Positions 17,311-26,259 of a stretch of DNA of 64,000 nucleotides are shown one piece after another. Below the pieces are notes generated by a model. It was not told the origin of the DNA, made no database searches, and saw nothing but the letters and a program-made list of their open reading frames with translations. Made by a program: the position numbers and the translations under genes. The stretch comes from Methylobrevis albus (GTDB taxonomy: Bacteria > Pseudomonadota > Alphaproteobacteria > Rhizobiales > Pleomorphomonadaceae), in assembly GCF_015904235.1 (NCBI RefSeq), contig NZ_JADZLT010000053.1:82352-146351 (forward strand). The letters run 5' to 3'. Numbering within the stretch: the first letter of the stretch is position 1; each line of letters starts with the position of its first letter.

Positions 17311-20001
17311 ATGCCAAACAAGATGCTTATCGATTCCACCCACCCGGAGGAGACCCGGGTCGTGGTGGTGCGCGGATCGCGGGTCGAGGAGTTCGATTTC
17401 GAGTCCGCGAACCGCAAGCAGCTGCGGGGGAACATCTACCTCGCCAAAGTGACCCGGGTCGAACCGTCGCTGCAGGCGGCGTTCGTCGAGTACGGCGGCA
17501 ACCGCCACGGCTTCCTCGCCTTCTCCGAGATTCACCCCGACTACTACCAGATCCCCGTCGCCGACCGGCAGGCGCTGATCGACGCCGAGGCCGACGAGCC
17601 GCACGAGGACTTCGAGCGCCCGTCCCCGCGCCGCAAGGCGCGTGAGCGCACCGAGAAGGCCGACTCGCCGTCGGTGAGCGAGGCCGCGACCACCGAGGGC
17701 GACGGCGAGGATCGTCCGAACGGCAACGTCGAGCAGATCCCCGACCACGCCGACGACGAGGACCACGTCGAATCGGTCGGCGCGGAAGACGCGCTCGAGG
17801 AGGTGCCCGAGCGCCGCCAGAAGCCGCGCCTGCGCAACTACAAGATCCAGGAAGTCATCAAGCGCCGCCAGGTGCTGCTGGTGCAGGTCGTCAAGGAGGA
17901 GCGCGGCAACAAGGGTGCGGCGCTCACCACGTACCTGTCGCTCGCCGGCCGCTATTCGGTGCTGATGCCCAACACCGGTCGCGGTGGCGGCATCTCGCGA
18001 AAAATCACCAACGTCGCCGACCGCAAGCGCCTCAAGGAAGTCGCCCAGGAGCTCGAGGTGCCCGAGGGCATGGGCATCATCCTGCGCACGGCCGGTGCCA
18101 GCCGCACCAAGGCCGAGATCAAGCGCGACTTCGAGTACCTGCTCCGCCTCTGGGAGAACGTCCGCGACCTGACGCTGAAGTCGGCGGCGCCGACGCTCGT
18201 CTATGAGGAAGGCTCGCTGGTCAAGCGCTCGATCCGCGACCTTTACAACAAGGACATCGACGAGGTTCTCGTCGCCGGCGACGACGCCTATCGCGAGGCG
18301 AAGGACTTCATGCGCATGCTCATGCCGAGCCATGCGCGCAACGTGCAGCCGTACCGCGACAGCGCGCCGATCTTCGCCCGCTTCGGCGTCGAGCCGCAGC
18401 TCGACGCGATGTTCTCGCCGCAGGTCACCCTGCGCTCGGGCGGCTACATCGTCATCAACCAGACCGAGGCGCTGGTCTCGATCGACGTCAACTCGGGCCG
18501 CTCGACCCGCGAGCACAACATCGAGGACACCGCGTTCCAGACCAACATGGAAGCGGCGGAAGAGGTGGCGCGCCAGCTGCGCCTGCGCGATCTCGCCGGC
18601 CTCATCGTCATCGACTTCATCGACATGGAAGAGGCGCGCAACAACAAGGGCGTCGAGCGCAAGCTCAAGGACTGCCTGAAGGACGACCGCGCCCGCATCC
18701 AGGTCGGCCGCATCTCGCACTTCGGCCTGCTCGAGATGAGCCGCCAGCGCATCCGCACCGGCGTGCTGGAAGGCTCGACCGAGGTCTGCCCGCACTGCCT
18801 CGGCGCCGGTATCGTCCGCTCGACCGACAGCGTCGCGCTGCACGTGCTGCGCTCGCTCGAGGACCAGCTGCTGAAGGGCGTCACGCACCACCTCACGCTG
18901 CGCACCCGCACCGCGGTGGCGCTCTACATCCTCAACCAGAAGCGCCGCCACCTCGGCGAACTCGAGGTCCGCTTCGGTCTCTCGATCACGATCAGCGCCG
19001 ACGAGCACCTGAGCAGCCAGCACTACGTGCTGGAGCGCGGCGAGATCATCGCCAACCCCCTGCCCGCGCCGATCCAGATCCAGCCCGACACGATTCTCCC
19101 CGTCGACGAGGACGACGACATCGTCGAGGAGGAGGCCGAGGTCGAGACCGAGGCCCAGGCCGAGACGGAGACGCGGAGCGGCGGCGAGGAGCGGAACGGC
19201 GACGGCGACGGCCAGGGCCGCAAGCGTCGGCGCCGTCGCCGGCGGCGGCGGTCGGGCGAAAACGGCTCGTCGGCACAGGCGACCGAGAACGGCTCGTCCG
19301 GCGATGACGACGAGGACGATGACGACGACAACGACGCCGAGAACGGCGACAACGTCGACAACGGCGAGAGCGACGGCCGCGAGACGCAGGTCGTCTCCGG
19401 CGAGGCGACCGACGCCGACGCTGACGCCGACGGTGAGGACGCGCCGGGTGGCGACGAGGACCAGGGCGAGGAGTCCGGTCGTCCCCGTGGCCGCCGTCGC
19501 GGCCGCCGCGGCGGCCGCCGCCGGAACGGCAGCGAGGCCCGCGAGGGCGGCGACGCCGACGAGGCGACCGGCGAGCCGATGTTCGCCCGGGACGTCCCGG
19601 TGTTCGACGTCGCCGAGATGGAGGAGCCGCTGCTCGACCCGGTGCCGGGCGGCGAGCCGCCCCTCGACACCGCCGAGCTCGACGCCGACGAGGAGTCGCC
19701 GACCACGTCCGACGATCCGCAGGACGTGATCGAGCACGCCGAGACCGGCGAGATCGCGGCCGAAGCCGAAACCGTCGACACGGCGACCGAGATCGCGGCG
19801 CCGGCGGAAGAGGTCGCGGCGATGCCGGCGGACGAGGCGGCGACCGAAGTGGACGAAGCCGCGTCGCCGGACGAGGCCACCACCGAAGCAGCAACCGAGA
19901 CCACGGCGCCGGAGCGCAAGCCCTTCGTGCTCGAGCCGACCCCCGAGCCCGACGACGCCCCCAAGCGCGGCGGCTGGTGGCAGCGCCGCTCGTTCTTCTG
20001 A
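17311..20001 (+). CDS. rne: ribonuclease E
   Basis: Essential endoribonuclease for mRNA decay and rRNA/tRNA processing, and core of the degradosome. The 896 residues start MPNKMLIDSTHPEETRVVVV. The S1 domain (about 36-200) is split by an acidic insertion of roughly 90 residues, usual for alphaproteobacteria. The catalytic core carries D392 (SIDVNSGR) and D435 (VIDFIDME), and the Zn-link cysteines C493 and C496 (CPHC). The C-terminal half from about 600 is disordered and acidic, with arginine-rich patches (nine arginines interrupted once near 640; RGRRRGRRGGRRR near 735) for RNA and partner binding. It ends WWQRRSFF. GGAG (17297-17300) is 10 bases before the ATG. An intrinsic terminator follows. 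Confidence 0.96.
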   Translation: MPNKMLIDSTHPEETRVVVVRGSRVEEFDFESANRKQLRGNIYLAKVTRVEPSLQAAFVEYGGNRHGFLAFSEIHPDYYQIPVADRQALIDAEADEPHEDFERPSPRRKARERTEKADSPSVSEAATTEGDGEDRPNGNVEQIPDHADDEDHVESVGAEDALEEVPERRQKPRLRNYKIQEVIKRRQVLLVQVVKEERGNKGAALTTYLSLAGRYSVLMPNTGRGGGISRKITNVADRKRLKEVAQELEVPEGMGIILRTAGASRTKAEIKRDFEYLLRLWENVRDLTLKSAAPTLVYEEGSLVKRSIRDLYNKDIDEVLVAGDDAYREAKDFMRMLMPSHARNVQPYRDSAPIFARFGVEPQLDAMFSPQVTLRSGGYIVINQTEALVSIDVNSGRSTREHNIEDTAFQTNMEAAEEVARQLRLRDLAGLIVIDFIDMEEARNNKGVERKLKDCLKDDRARIQVGRISHFGLLEMSRQRIRTGVLEGSTEVCPHCLGAGIVRSTDSVALHVLRSLEDQLLKGVTHHLTLRTRTAVALYILNQKRRHLGELEVRFGLSITISADEHLSSQHYVLERGEIIANPLPAPIQIQPDTILPVDEDDDIVEEEAEVETEAQAETETRSGGEERNGDGDGQGRKRRRRRRRRRSGENGSSAQATENGSSGDDDEDDDDDNDAENGDNVDNGESDGRETQVVSGEATDADADADGEDAPGGDEDQGEESGRPRGRRRGRRGGRRRNGSEAREGGDADEATGEPMFARDVPVFDVAEMEEPLLDPVPGGEPPLDTAELDADEESPTTSDDPQDVIEHAETGEIAAEAETVDTATEIAAPAEEVAAMPADEAATEVDEAASPDEATTEAATETTAPERKPFVLEPTPEPDDAPKRGGWWQRRSFF

Positions 20002-20041
20002 GCGAGCGACCCCGGCCCAGGCGGCCATGCAGGATCAACAG

Positions 20042-20068
20042 AACGGGCGCCCTCGCGGCGCCCGTTTT
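20042..20068 (+). terminator. intrinsic terminator of rne
   Basis: AACGGGCGCC (20042-20051) pairs perfectly with GGCGCCCGTT (20057-20066) around CTCGC, followed by TT. It is 41 bases after the rne stop and 33 bases from the stop of the convergent aminotransferase. Confidence 0.88.
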
Positions 20069-20100
20069 CGTTTGGCCGGATGCTGAACCGGCGCTCCCCC

Positions 20101-21249
20101 CTACCGCCCGATCCACCCCGCGATGCGCGTCACGGCTTCGTCCATCTCCGGCGTGGTGCCGGCGAAGGACAGGCGGATGTAGCCGGCGCCGCGGGCGGGG
20201 TCGAAGTCGAGGCCGGGCGTGGTGGCGACGCCGGCCTCGGTCAGCATCCGGCGGGCGAAGTCCATGCTGTCGTTGGTGAACTTGCGGACGTTGGCGTAAA
20301 TGTAGAAGGCGCCGTCGACGGGCAGCACGTCGTCGAGCCCCGCCTCCGGCAGCCGGCGCAGCAGCAGCTCGCGGTTGGCGGCATAGCCGGCTTTCACCAG
20401 CTCCAGCTCGTCCACCGCGTCGAAGGCGGCGAGCGCCGCGGTCTGCGACAGCGAATTGACCGAGATCGACAGGTTCTGCGCGATGCATTCGATCGCGCGC
20501 ACCGCCGGCTGCGGCACCACCATCCAGCCGACGCGCCAGCCTGTCATGCAGTAGTATTTCGAGAAGCTGTTGACGACCACCGCCTGCTCGGTGAACGCCA
20601 GCGCCGTCGCGGTTTCGCCGCCATAGACGAGGCCGTGGTAGATCTCGTCCATGATCAGCCGGATGCCGAGCGCGTCGCAGGATTCGACCAGCGCCTTCAG
20701 CGCGGGCGGCTGGATCATCGTGCCGCTCGGGTTGGCCGGACTCGCGACGATCAGGCCCTTCAGTGGCCGGTCGCGCTGGATCTCGGCCAGCATCTCCGGC
20801 GTCACCGCCCAGCGCGTCTCCGGCCCGGTCGGGATCTCCACCACCTCGAGCCCGAGGGCGGCGAGGATGTTGCGATAGGCTGGGTAGCCCGGCGTCGGCA
20901 TGCCGATGCGGTCGCCGGGATCGAAGAAGGCGAGAAAGGCGAGGTTGAACGCCGCCGACGAGCCGGTGGCGACCACGACGCGCTCGGGCGACACCGCGAC
21001 GCCGTAGCGCTCGGCGTAGTGGGTGGCGATGCGCGCGCGCAGCGCCGGCGTGCCGAGCGCCTCGGTATAGCGGACGCGGCCGGACGCGATCGCCGCCATC
21101 GCCGCCTCGCGCACCACCCGCGGCGTCGGCGCCCCCGGCTCGCCGACCTCCATGTGGATGATGCTGCGCCCCTGTCGCTCGAGCGCAAAGGCGGCGGACA
21201 TCACGTCCATCGCCCGGAACGGCTCGACGGCGCTGCGTTTCGAAAGCAT
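20101..21249 (-). CDS. class I/II pyridoxal-phosphate aminotransferase
   Basis: Fold-type I aminotransferase of 382 residues. Seen: the N-terminal HMEVGEPGAPTP, YTEALGTPALRARIA, the PLP-contact segments GSSAAFNLA, SPANPSGTMI and IMDEIYHGLVYGG, the Schiff-base lysine in NSFSKYYCMTGWRVGW, and a C-terminal RLSFAGT containing the carboxylate-binding arginine. This resembles AspC/AlaA-like aromatic or aspartate aminotransferases, but specificity cannot be read. ATG 21249 is chosen over an upstream TTG (21264) because GAGG lies 7 bases before it. It is followed on the plus side by convergent rne, and its start lies 54 bases downstream of the glycosyltransferase stop. Confidence 0.9.
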   Translation of the reverse strand: MLSKRSAVEPFRAMDVMSAAFALERQGRSIIHMEVGEPGAPTPRVVREAAMAAIASGRVRYTEALGTPALRARIATHYAERYGVAVSPERVVVATGSSAAFNLAFLAFFDPGDRIGMPTPGYPAYRNILAALGLEVVEIPTGPETRWAVTPEMLAEIQRDRPLKGLIVASPANPSGTMIQPPALKALVESCDALGIRLIMDEIYHGLVYGGETATALAFTEQAVVVNSFSKYYCMTGWRVGWMVVPQPAVRAIECIAQNLSISVNSLSQTAALAAFDAVDELELVKAGYAANRELLLRRLPEAGLDDVLPVDGAFYIYANVRKFTNDSMDFARRMLTEAGVATTPGLDFDPARGAGYIRLSFAGTTPEMDEAVTRIAGWIGR

Positions 21250-21302
21250 CGGATGGCCTCGCAAGATTGGGAACCGTCAGGTCGGGCCGGCGGCGGCCCG
21301 GG

Positions 21303-22373
21303 TCAGGCGGCGGCGCGCGCGCCGAGCCCTCTGTAGCAGGCGTCGAGCTTATCGCCGATCAGCTTCGGGTCGAAGCGCTGCGCCGCCTCGTAGTTCGCCC
21401 GGCAGATCGCCGCGCGCTCGGCCGGCGCGAGCGCCAGCACCTCGTCGATCACGCGCTGCAAATCCGACGCGTCGTCGCCGCGGTAGAGGAAGCGCGTGCT
21501 CTCCTCGGGCAGGATCTCGCGGAACTGCGGCGCGTCCGCGGCGACCAGCAGGCCACCGACGCTCATCACGAGAAGTGCCATACCGGAGGTGAGGAAGACC
21601 TCGTAAGGCAGCACGACACAGGCCGAGCCGCGGATCAGCCCGGGCACCTCTTCGGTCGGCACATAACGCAGATCCCAGGCGACGTCGCCGCGGTGCGCGT
21701 GCGCGCTGCGCACGAGGTCCGCCTCCGGCCCCGCGCCACTGACGCGGATGGTGGCGCCGCGGTCCGCGAGATAGTCCGCCGGCAGCATGTCGATGAGCCG
21801 CCCGAAACCTTTCTGCCGCCGGACGGCGCCGAAGCAGAGCAGGGTCCGGTCCGCGGCCGCACCGATCGACGCTTCGGCCTCGGCCTTCGTCTCGTACCAG
21901 CCGGTAAAGGCCGGGCACGGCACGACGTGCACCTTGGCAGGATCGAGTTCGACCTGACCGGCGAGCATCGGCACGGCGCAGGCGTTGTGAACCAGCACGG
22001 CGTCGCTGAAGCCGGCGAGGAAGCGGCGGATCCGCAGGAAGGCTTCGATGTGGAGCATGTTGTGCGGGAGGAGGTTGTGCACCGTCCAGGCGGTCTTGCC
22101 GCCGAGGTCGCGGAACGCCCGCATCTGCGCCTCGAACCGGCCCGCCGCCGCGTGCGCATCCTCGGGCGTCGTGCATCCGCTGAGGATGAATTCTTCCCAG
22201 TGGATGTGGATGAGCACGTCTTCGCCGCGGCGGAGCCGTTTGATCGCCTTCACCGGCCAGGCGTCCTTGCCGAGCACCGGCGCGTAGCGGTCGGTGATTT
22301 CGCGAAAGATCTGCGGGATGTAGATGCTCTTGGCGTTGGCGGCGTAGCAATGGATCCTGGTCTGGGTCGTCAT
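21303..22373 (-). CDS. glycosyltransferase, GT4-like (GT-B fold)
   Basis: A 356-residue cytosolic glycosyltransferase. Its C-terminal half holds the GT4 nucleotide-sugar binding signatures: TLLCFGAVRRQKGFGRLI, IRVSGAGPE, and the DLRYVPTEEVPGLIRGSACVVLPYE region, with the conserved Glu region replaced by FLTSGMALLVMSVGGLLVA. The N-terminal half has HIHWEEFILSG and AWTVHNLLPHN, as in GT4 enzymes that act on polysaccharide intermediates. There is no membrane helix. ATG 22373 is preferred to a TTG two codons upstream. Acceptor and donor are unknown; no polysaccharide cluster adjoins it, the cellulose operon being 4 kb away. It lies 53 bases upstream of the aminotransferase on the same strand. Confidence 0.82.
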   Translation of the reverse strand: MTTQTRIHCYAANAKSIYIPQIFREITDRYAPVLGKDAWPVKAIKRLRRGEDVLIHIHWEEFILSGCTTPEDAHAAAGRFEAQMRAFRDLGGKTAWTVHNLLPHNMLHIEAFLRIRRFLAGFSDAVLVHNACAVPMLAGQVELDPAKVHVVPCPAFTGWYETKAEAEASIGAAADRTLLCFGAVRRQKGFGRLIDMLPADYLADRGATIRVSGAGPEADLVRSAHAHRGDVAWDLRYVPTEEVPGLIRGSACVVLPYEVFLTSGMALLVMSVGGLLVAADAPQFREILPEESTRFLYRGDDASDLQRVIDEVLALAPAERAAICRANYEAAQRFDPKLIGDKLDACYRGLGARAAA

Positions 22374-22564
22374 CCGCAATCGAACCTCGACGCTGGCCCC
22401 GAGCCGGGCCTGAGTCGGGCCTGAGCCTTCGATCCTTTACCCGGATCCCGCCCGGGCAAGAACCCCTCGCGCACGGATCACCCGCCCTCGCCCGTTTCCG
22501 CGGCGTTCGCGGCGCGGGAAAGGCGGCAGCGCCGGCCGCCGCCTTCCCTCTCGATGTCTCGCCG

Positions 22565-23968
<1,404 letters not shown>

Positions 23969-24405
23969 TGCGACCTCGCGCCTCTTGCGTGCGACAGGCG
24001 GATGCACCCTCACCGACGGTCTGTCCCCCGGGTCCTGACGTCGCCACCGTGACGTGCACGGACGGCGCCTGCAGGATCGAGGGGCCTCGGTCGGCTCCGA
24101 GGTCGGGCATATCCGTAGTTTATCGGACAATCTTCACCGCGATATGGCAAGCAGAAATTACCTGCTGCGCACGGCCGGCGGCCGCAACCGGTAATGCGTC
24201 GGGTGCGACACAACGCAATCGCCGGATCAACTTGGATCTTCAAGTTGTCATATCACGCCTGATCTCACGGCAAAAATGGTTGCTGCAACGCAAAATGGAA
24301 TTTCTTTGCCGAGAAAATAATCAAATGATAGAGAAACACTGCTGACCCCGACCAGTTCATGGCGGGAGGACAGCGGGCCATGTATTCGTTTCTGGAATTC
24401 AACTC
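23969..24405. other. divergent promoter region, AT-rich in its right half
   Basis: The 437 bases between the AGCS symporter and the secreted protein hold no gene. Bases 24225-24345 are markedly AT-richer than the surroundings, as expected of promoters, and include the dyad listed separately and two copies of CAAAA(A)TGG (near 24270 and 24292). No confident -35/-10 pair could be fixed. Confidence 0.4.
24228..24247. promoter_or_regulatory. 20-bp dyad, possible operator
   Basis: CAACTTG (24228-24234), six bases, CAAGTTG (24241-24247): a perfect 7-6-7 inverted repeat in the divergent region, 260 bases before the AGCS start and 159 bases before the secreted protein. Geometry fits a dimeric helix-turn-helix regulator; none is encoded beside it. 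Confidence 0.35.
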
Positions 24406-24891
24406 ATGACATTCTCACGTCTCAAGATCTCCAGCATTGCCGTCGCAGCGACCGCCCTGCTCTGCGCGCACGAGGCCTCGGCGGCGACGCTGTGGCGCGG
24501 CACCGCCGTGGTGACGAATCGCAGCACCAATCCGGCCTGTGTCGCCGAGTACGACATCGGCGAAAGCTTCGATGTCGAGTACCGGCCGAGCTTCGGTCTG
24601 CCGGTCGACGAGGTGCTCGTTGCTTTTGGCCCGCACGGCGCCTTCATCATCGCCAGCGGCCCGGCCGACACCGACAAGAGCCTGCGCACCGGCAGCGTGA
24701 CGATCCAGGGCGTCGCCTACGGCATCCGCTATTCGACGACGACGCCGTCGCAGACGCTGTCAATCTCGCCCGCCGCGATCACGCCGTCGACGGTGACGAT
24801 CACCATCACCGGCGCCGTGCGCAACCTCGGCCTTCCGAACTGCAACGTCACGGTCCGCGCCTCGCTGCTCCCCATCGCCAGCCCGCTCTGA
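24406..24891 (+). CDS. secreted protein of unknown function
   Basis: I do not recognise a family. The 161 residues begin with a clear Sec signal peptide (LKISSIAVAATALLCAHEASA, probable cleavage before ATLW). The mature part, about 134 residues, is rich in Thr, Ser and Val with alternating hydrophobic residues, suggesting beta-sandwich structure, and contains two cysteines (NPACVAEYD and LPNCNVTV) that could form a disulfide. It stands alone between the AGCS symporter and tRNA-Pro. ATG 24406 lacks a strong ribosome-binding site (GGAA 8 bases upstream), but the signal peptide fixes the start. Codon use matches a real gene: third positions are strongly GC. Confidence 0.75.
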   Translation: MTFSRLKISSIAVAATALLCAHEASAATLWRGTAVVTNRSTNPACVAEYDIGESFDVEYRPSFGLPVDEVLVAFGPHGAFIIASGPADTDKSLRTGSVTIQGVAYGIRYSTTTPSQTLSISPAAITPSTVTITITGAVRNLGLPNCNVTVRASLLPIASPL

Positions 24892-25014
24892 CCCGCGCTT
24901 CCCACCCGGCGCCGGTGCCCGTACACGGCATCTGCGCCGGGCCCACGGCGTTGCTTGCGGAGCCCGGCCGAAGCCGATAGAAATCCGCGGGTGAACGCCG
25001 TCGGATCGCTCGGT

Positions 25015-25091
25015 CGGGGCATAGCTCAGCCTGGTAGAGCACCTGCTTTGGGAGCAGGGGGCCGCAAGTTCGAATCTTGCTGCCCCGACCA
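25015..25091 (+). tRNA. tRNA-Pro (anticodon TGG)
   Basis: Full 77-base cloverleaf with encoded CCA. Acceptor CGGGGCA (25015-25021) pairs with TGCCCCG (25081-25087), discriminator A, CCA 25089-25091. Anticodon stem CCTGC/GCAGG encloses TTTGGGA, anticodon TGG at 25049-25051. T-arm GCAAG-TTCGAAT-CTTGC is perfect. Confidence 0.97.
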
Positions 25092-25139
25092 CCGATCCGG
25101 GTGCGGCGCCCCTCACCGAGCGAGGAGTTGTCGAGCACC

Positions 25140-25445
25140 ATGACGGCCCGAATTTACAAGCCCGCCAAGACCGCGATGCAGTCCGGTCAGGCCAAGACCA
25201 ACCGCTGGGCCCTGGACTACGATCCGGAAGTGCCGCGCACCGTCGAGCCGCTGATGGGCTGGACCTCCTCGGCCGACATGAAGCAGCAGCTGCGGCTGTT
25301 CTTCGACACCGCCGAGGACGCCATCGCCTATTGCGAGCGCAACGGCATCCCCTACCGGGTACTCGAGCCGAAGGAACGCACGCAAAAGCGCGTCTCCTAT
25401 TCGGACAACTTCAAGTTCAACCGCAAGGAAACCTGGACGCACTGA
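25140..25445 (+). CDS. NADH dehydrogenase (complex I) accessory subunit, NDUFS4/ETC_C1 family
   Basis: A 101-residue homologue of mitochondrial NDUFS4 (18-kDa subunit), an accessory subunit on the hydrophilic arm of complex I in alphaproteobacteria. Seen: ARIYKPAKTAMQSGQAKTNRW, PEVPRTVEPLMGWTSSADMKQQL, FDTAEDAIAYCERNGIPYRV and the C-terminal YSDNFKFNRKETWTH, all hallmark segments. ATG 25140 is chosen because it gives the standard N-terminus MTARIYKP; GAGGAG lies 12 bases upstream. The gene sits alone between tRNA-Pro and tRNA-Arg, away from any nuo operon. Confidence 0.95.
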   Translation: MTARIYKPAKTAMQSGQAKTNRWALDYDPEVPRTVEPLMGWTSSADMKQQLRLFFDTAEDAIAYCERNGIPYRVLEPKERTQKRVSYSDNFKFNRKETWTH

Positions 25446-25484
25446 CCCGGCCGCCGCCTTGGCGCGGCCGCGCGGCATCCTCAG

Positions 25485-25561
25485 GACCCCGTAGCTCAGC
25501 TGGATAGAGCAGCCGCCTTCTAAGCGGCAGGTCGCAGGTTCGAGCCCTGCCGGGGCCGCCA
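25485..25561 (+). tRNA. tRNA-Arg (anticodon TCT)
   Basis: 77-base cloverleaf with encoded CCA (25559-25561) and discriminator G. Anticodon stem GCCGC/GCGGC encloses CTTCTAA, anticodon TCT at 25519-25521; the D-arm and T-arm (GCAGG-TTCGAGC-CCTGC) are regular. The acceptor is GACCCCG against CGGGGCC, which leaves an A2-C71 mismatch between otherwise perfect pairs. This is unusual, but the gene otherwise looks functional. Confidence 0.94.
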
Positions 25562-25730
25562 ATTCTTTGTCCACGTACCGTTTCCCCGTCCCTGCATCGG
25601 GGCCGCGCAACTGATTCGGCATTCGATAAAATTCGATCGTTTCGCCGAACGCGTCTTCAAACTCTCCACGCTAGCTTTGGTCCCAAGGAACAAGACGCGC
25701 TGCGGCGCGCCAGCCAAGGGGACCGCTGTC

Positions 25731-25886
25731 ATGATGGAATTCCTGTTCGCCATCCCGCTCGCCGTGCTCGCCTGGTCGGTGCTCAAGGGCATGCTCGACG
25801 GCGCGCACGAGATCGGCGGCAACGCCCCCCACATCCCGGTGCAGCCGTTCCTGCCCGATTTCGGTGAGCGCTCGATCGCGAAGTGA
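25731..25886 (+). CDS. small hydrophobic protein of unknown function (51 aa)
   Basis: Not recognised. ATG 25731 has AAGGGGA (25716-25722) 8 bases upstream, a strong site for a small gene. The peptide MMEFLFAIPLAVLAWSVLKG begins with a hydrophobic helix able to span or lie in the membrane, followed by a short polar tail with conserved-looking His/Pro residues (PHIPVQPFLPDFGERS). No cysteine. Flanked by tRNA-Arg and an intergenic repeat. The strong ribosome-binding site and GC-rich third positions favour a real gene. Confidence 0.55.
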   Translation: MMEFLFAIPLAVLAWSVLKGMLDGAHEIGGNAPHIPVQPFLPDFGERSIAK

Positions 25887-26259
25887 GGTCTGTGCGGCTG
25901 GTGTAGCCGGCAGCCCGTTCGATAGCTCGCCAGGATTCCTTTATCATTGGTGCAGCAGCGTGACGCGCGCCGGCGCACCCGACCTCGCCCTTCGAGACGG
26001 CCCGTTCCGGGCCTCCTCAGGATGAGGCCTGCGAGAGTTTTCTCAATTTTTCAAACGTTTATCCTTTTTCCTCATCCTGAGGAAGCCGCGCAGCGGCTGT
26101 CTCGAAGGGCGAGGGAAAAGCCGAGGCGACGGCCTCGTGGATCCCTGACCGGTCTAGATCATTAGCCGGCTACGTTATCAGTATCCGTTCGCGTCGCTGG
26201 CCCTGCCCGGCGTCTGGATTTCCCATAAATCCCCCCCGCCCTGCCCGGCCTTTGCCGGC
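25887..26259. other. intergenic region carrying an inverted repeat pair
   Basis: The 373 bases between the small hydrophobic protein and the end of the bcs TPR gene hold no gene. The centre is the 45-base palindromic repeat pair listed next, separated by an AT-rich 42 bases. The right end has only a short GCCGG hairpin after the TPR gene stop, with no U-run. Confidence 0.5.
25983..26114. repeat. pair of inverted 45-base palindromic intergenic repeats
   Basis: Left copy 25983-26027 and right copy 26070-26114 are inverted relative to each other. In the same orientation both have the ends CCTCGCCCTTCGAGAC and CCTCAGGATGAGG (16 and 13 bases identical). The 16-base centre differs in sequence but in each copy forms its own hairpin: GGCCC/GGGCC on the left, AGCCG/CGGCT on the right. 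Repeats with TTCGAGAC and CTCAGGATGAGG ends are, from memory, scattered in many Hyphomicrobiales genomes. The pair could fold into a long hairpin terminating transcription from both sides. Confidence 0.8.

Noticed and set aside
17032..20028. Long minus-strand reading frame opposite rne (998 codons)
   Set aside because: Mirror frame created by the GC-rich codon pattern of rne; residue content (Val/Arg/Leu/Gly runs) matches no protein family, and the plus strand is a full RNase E.
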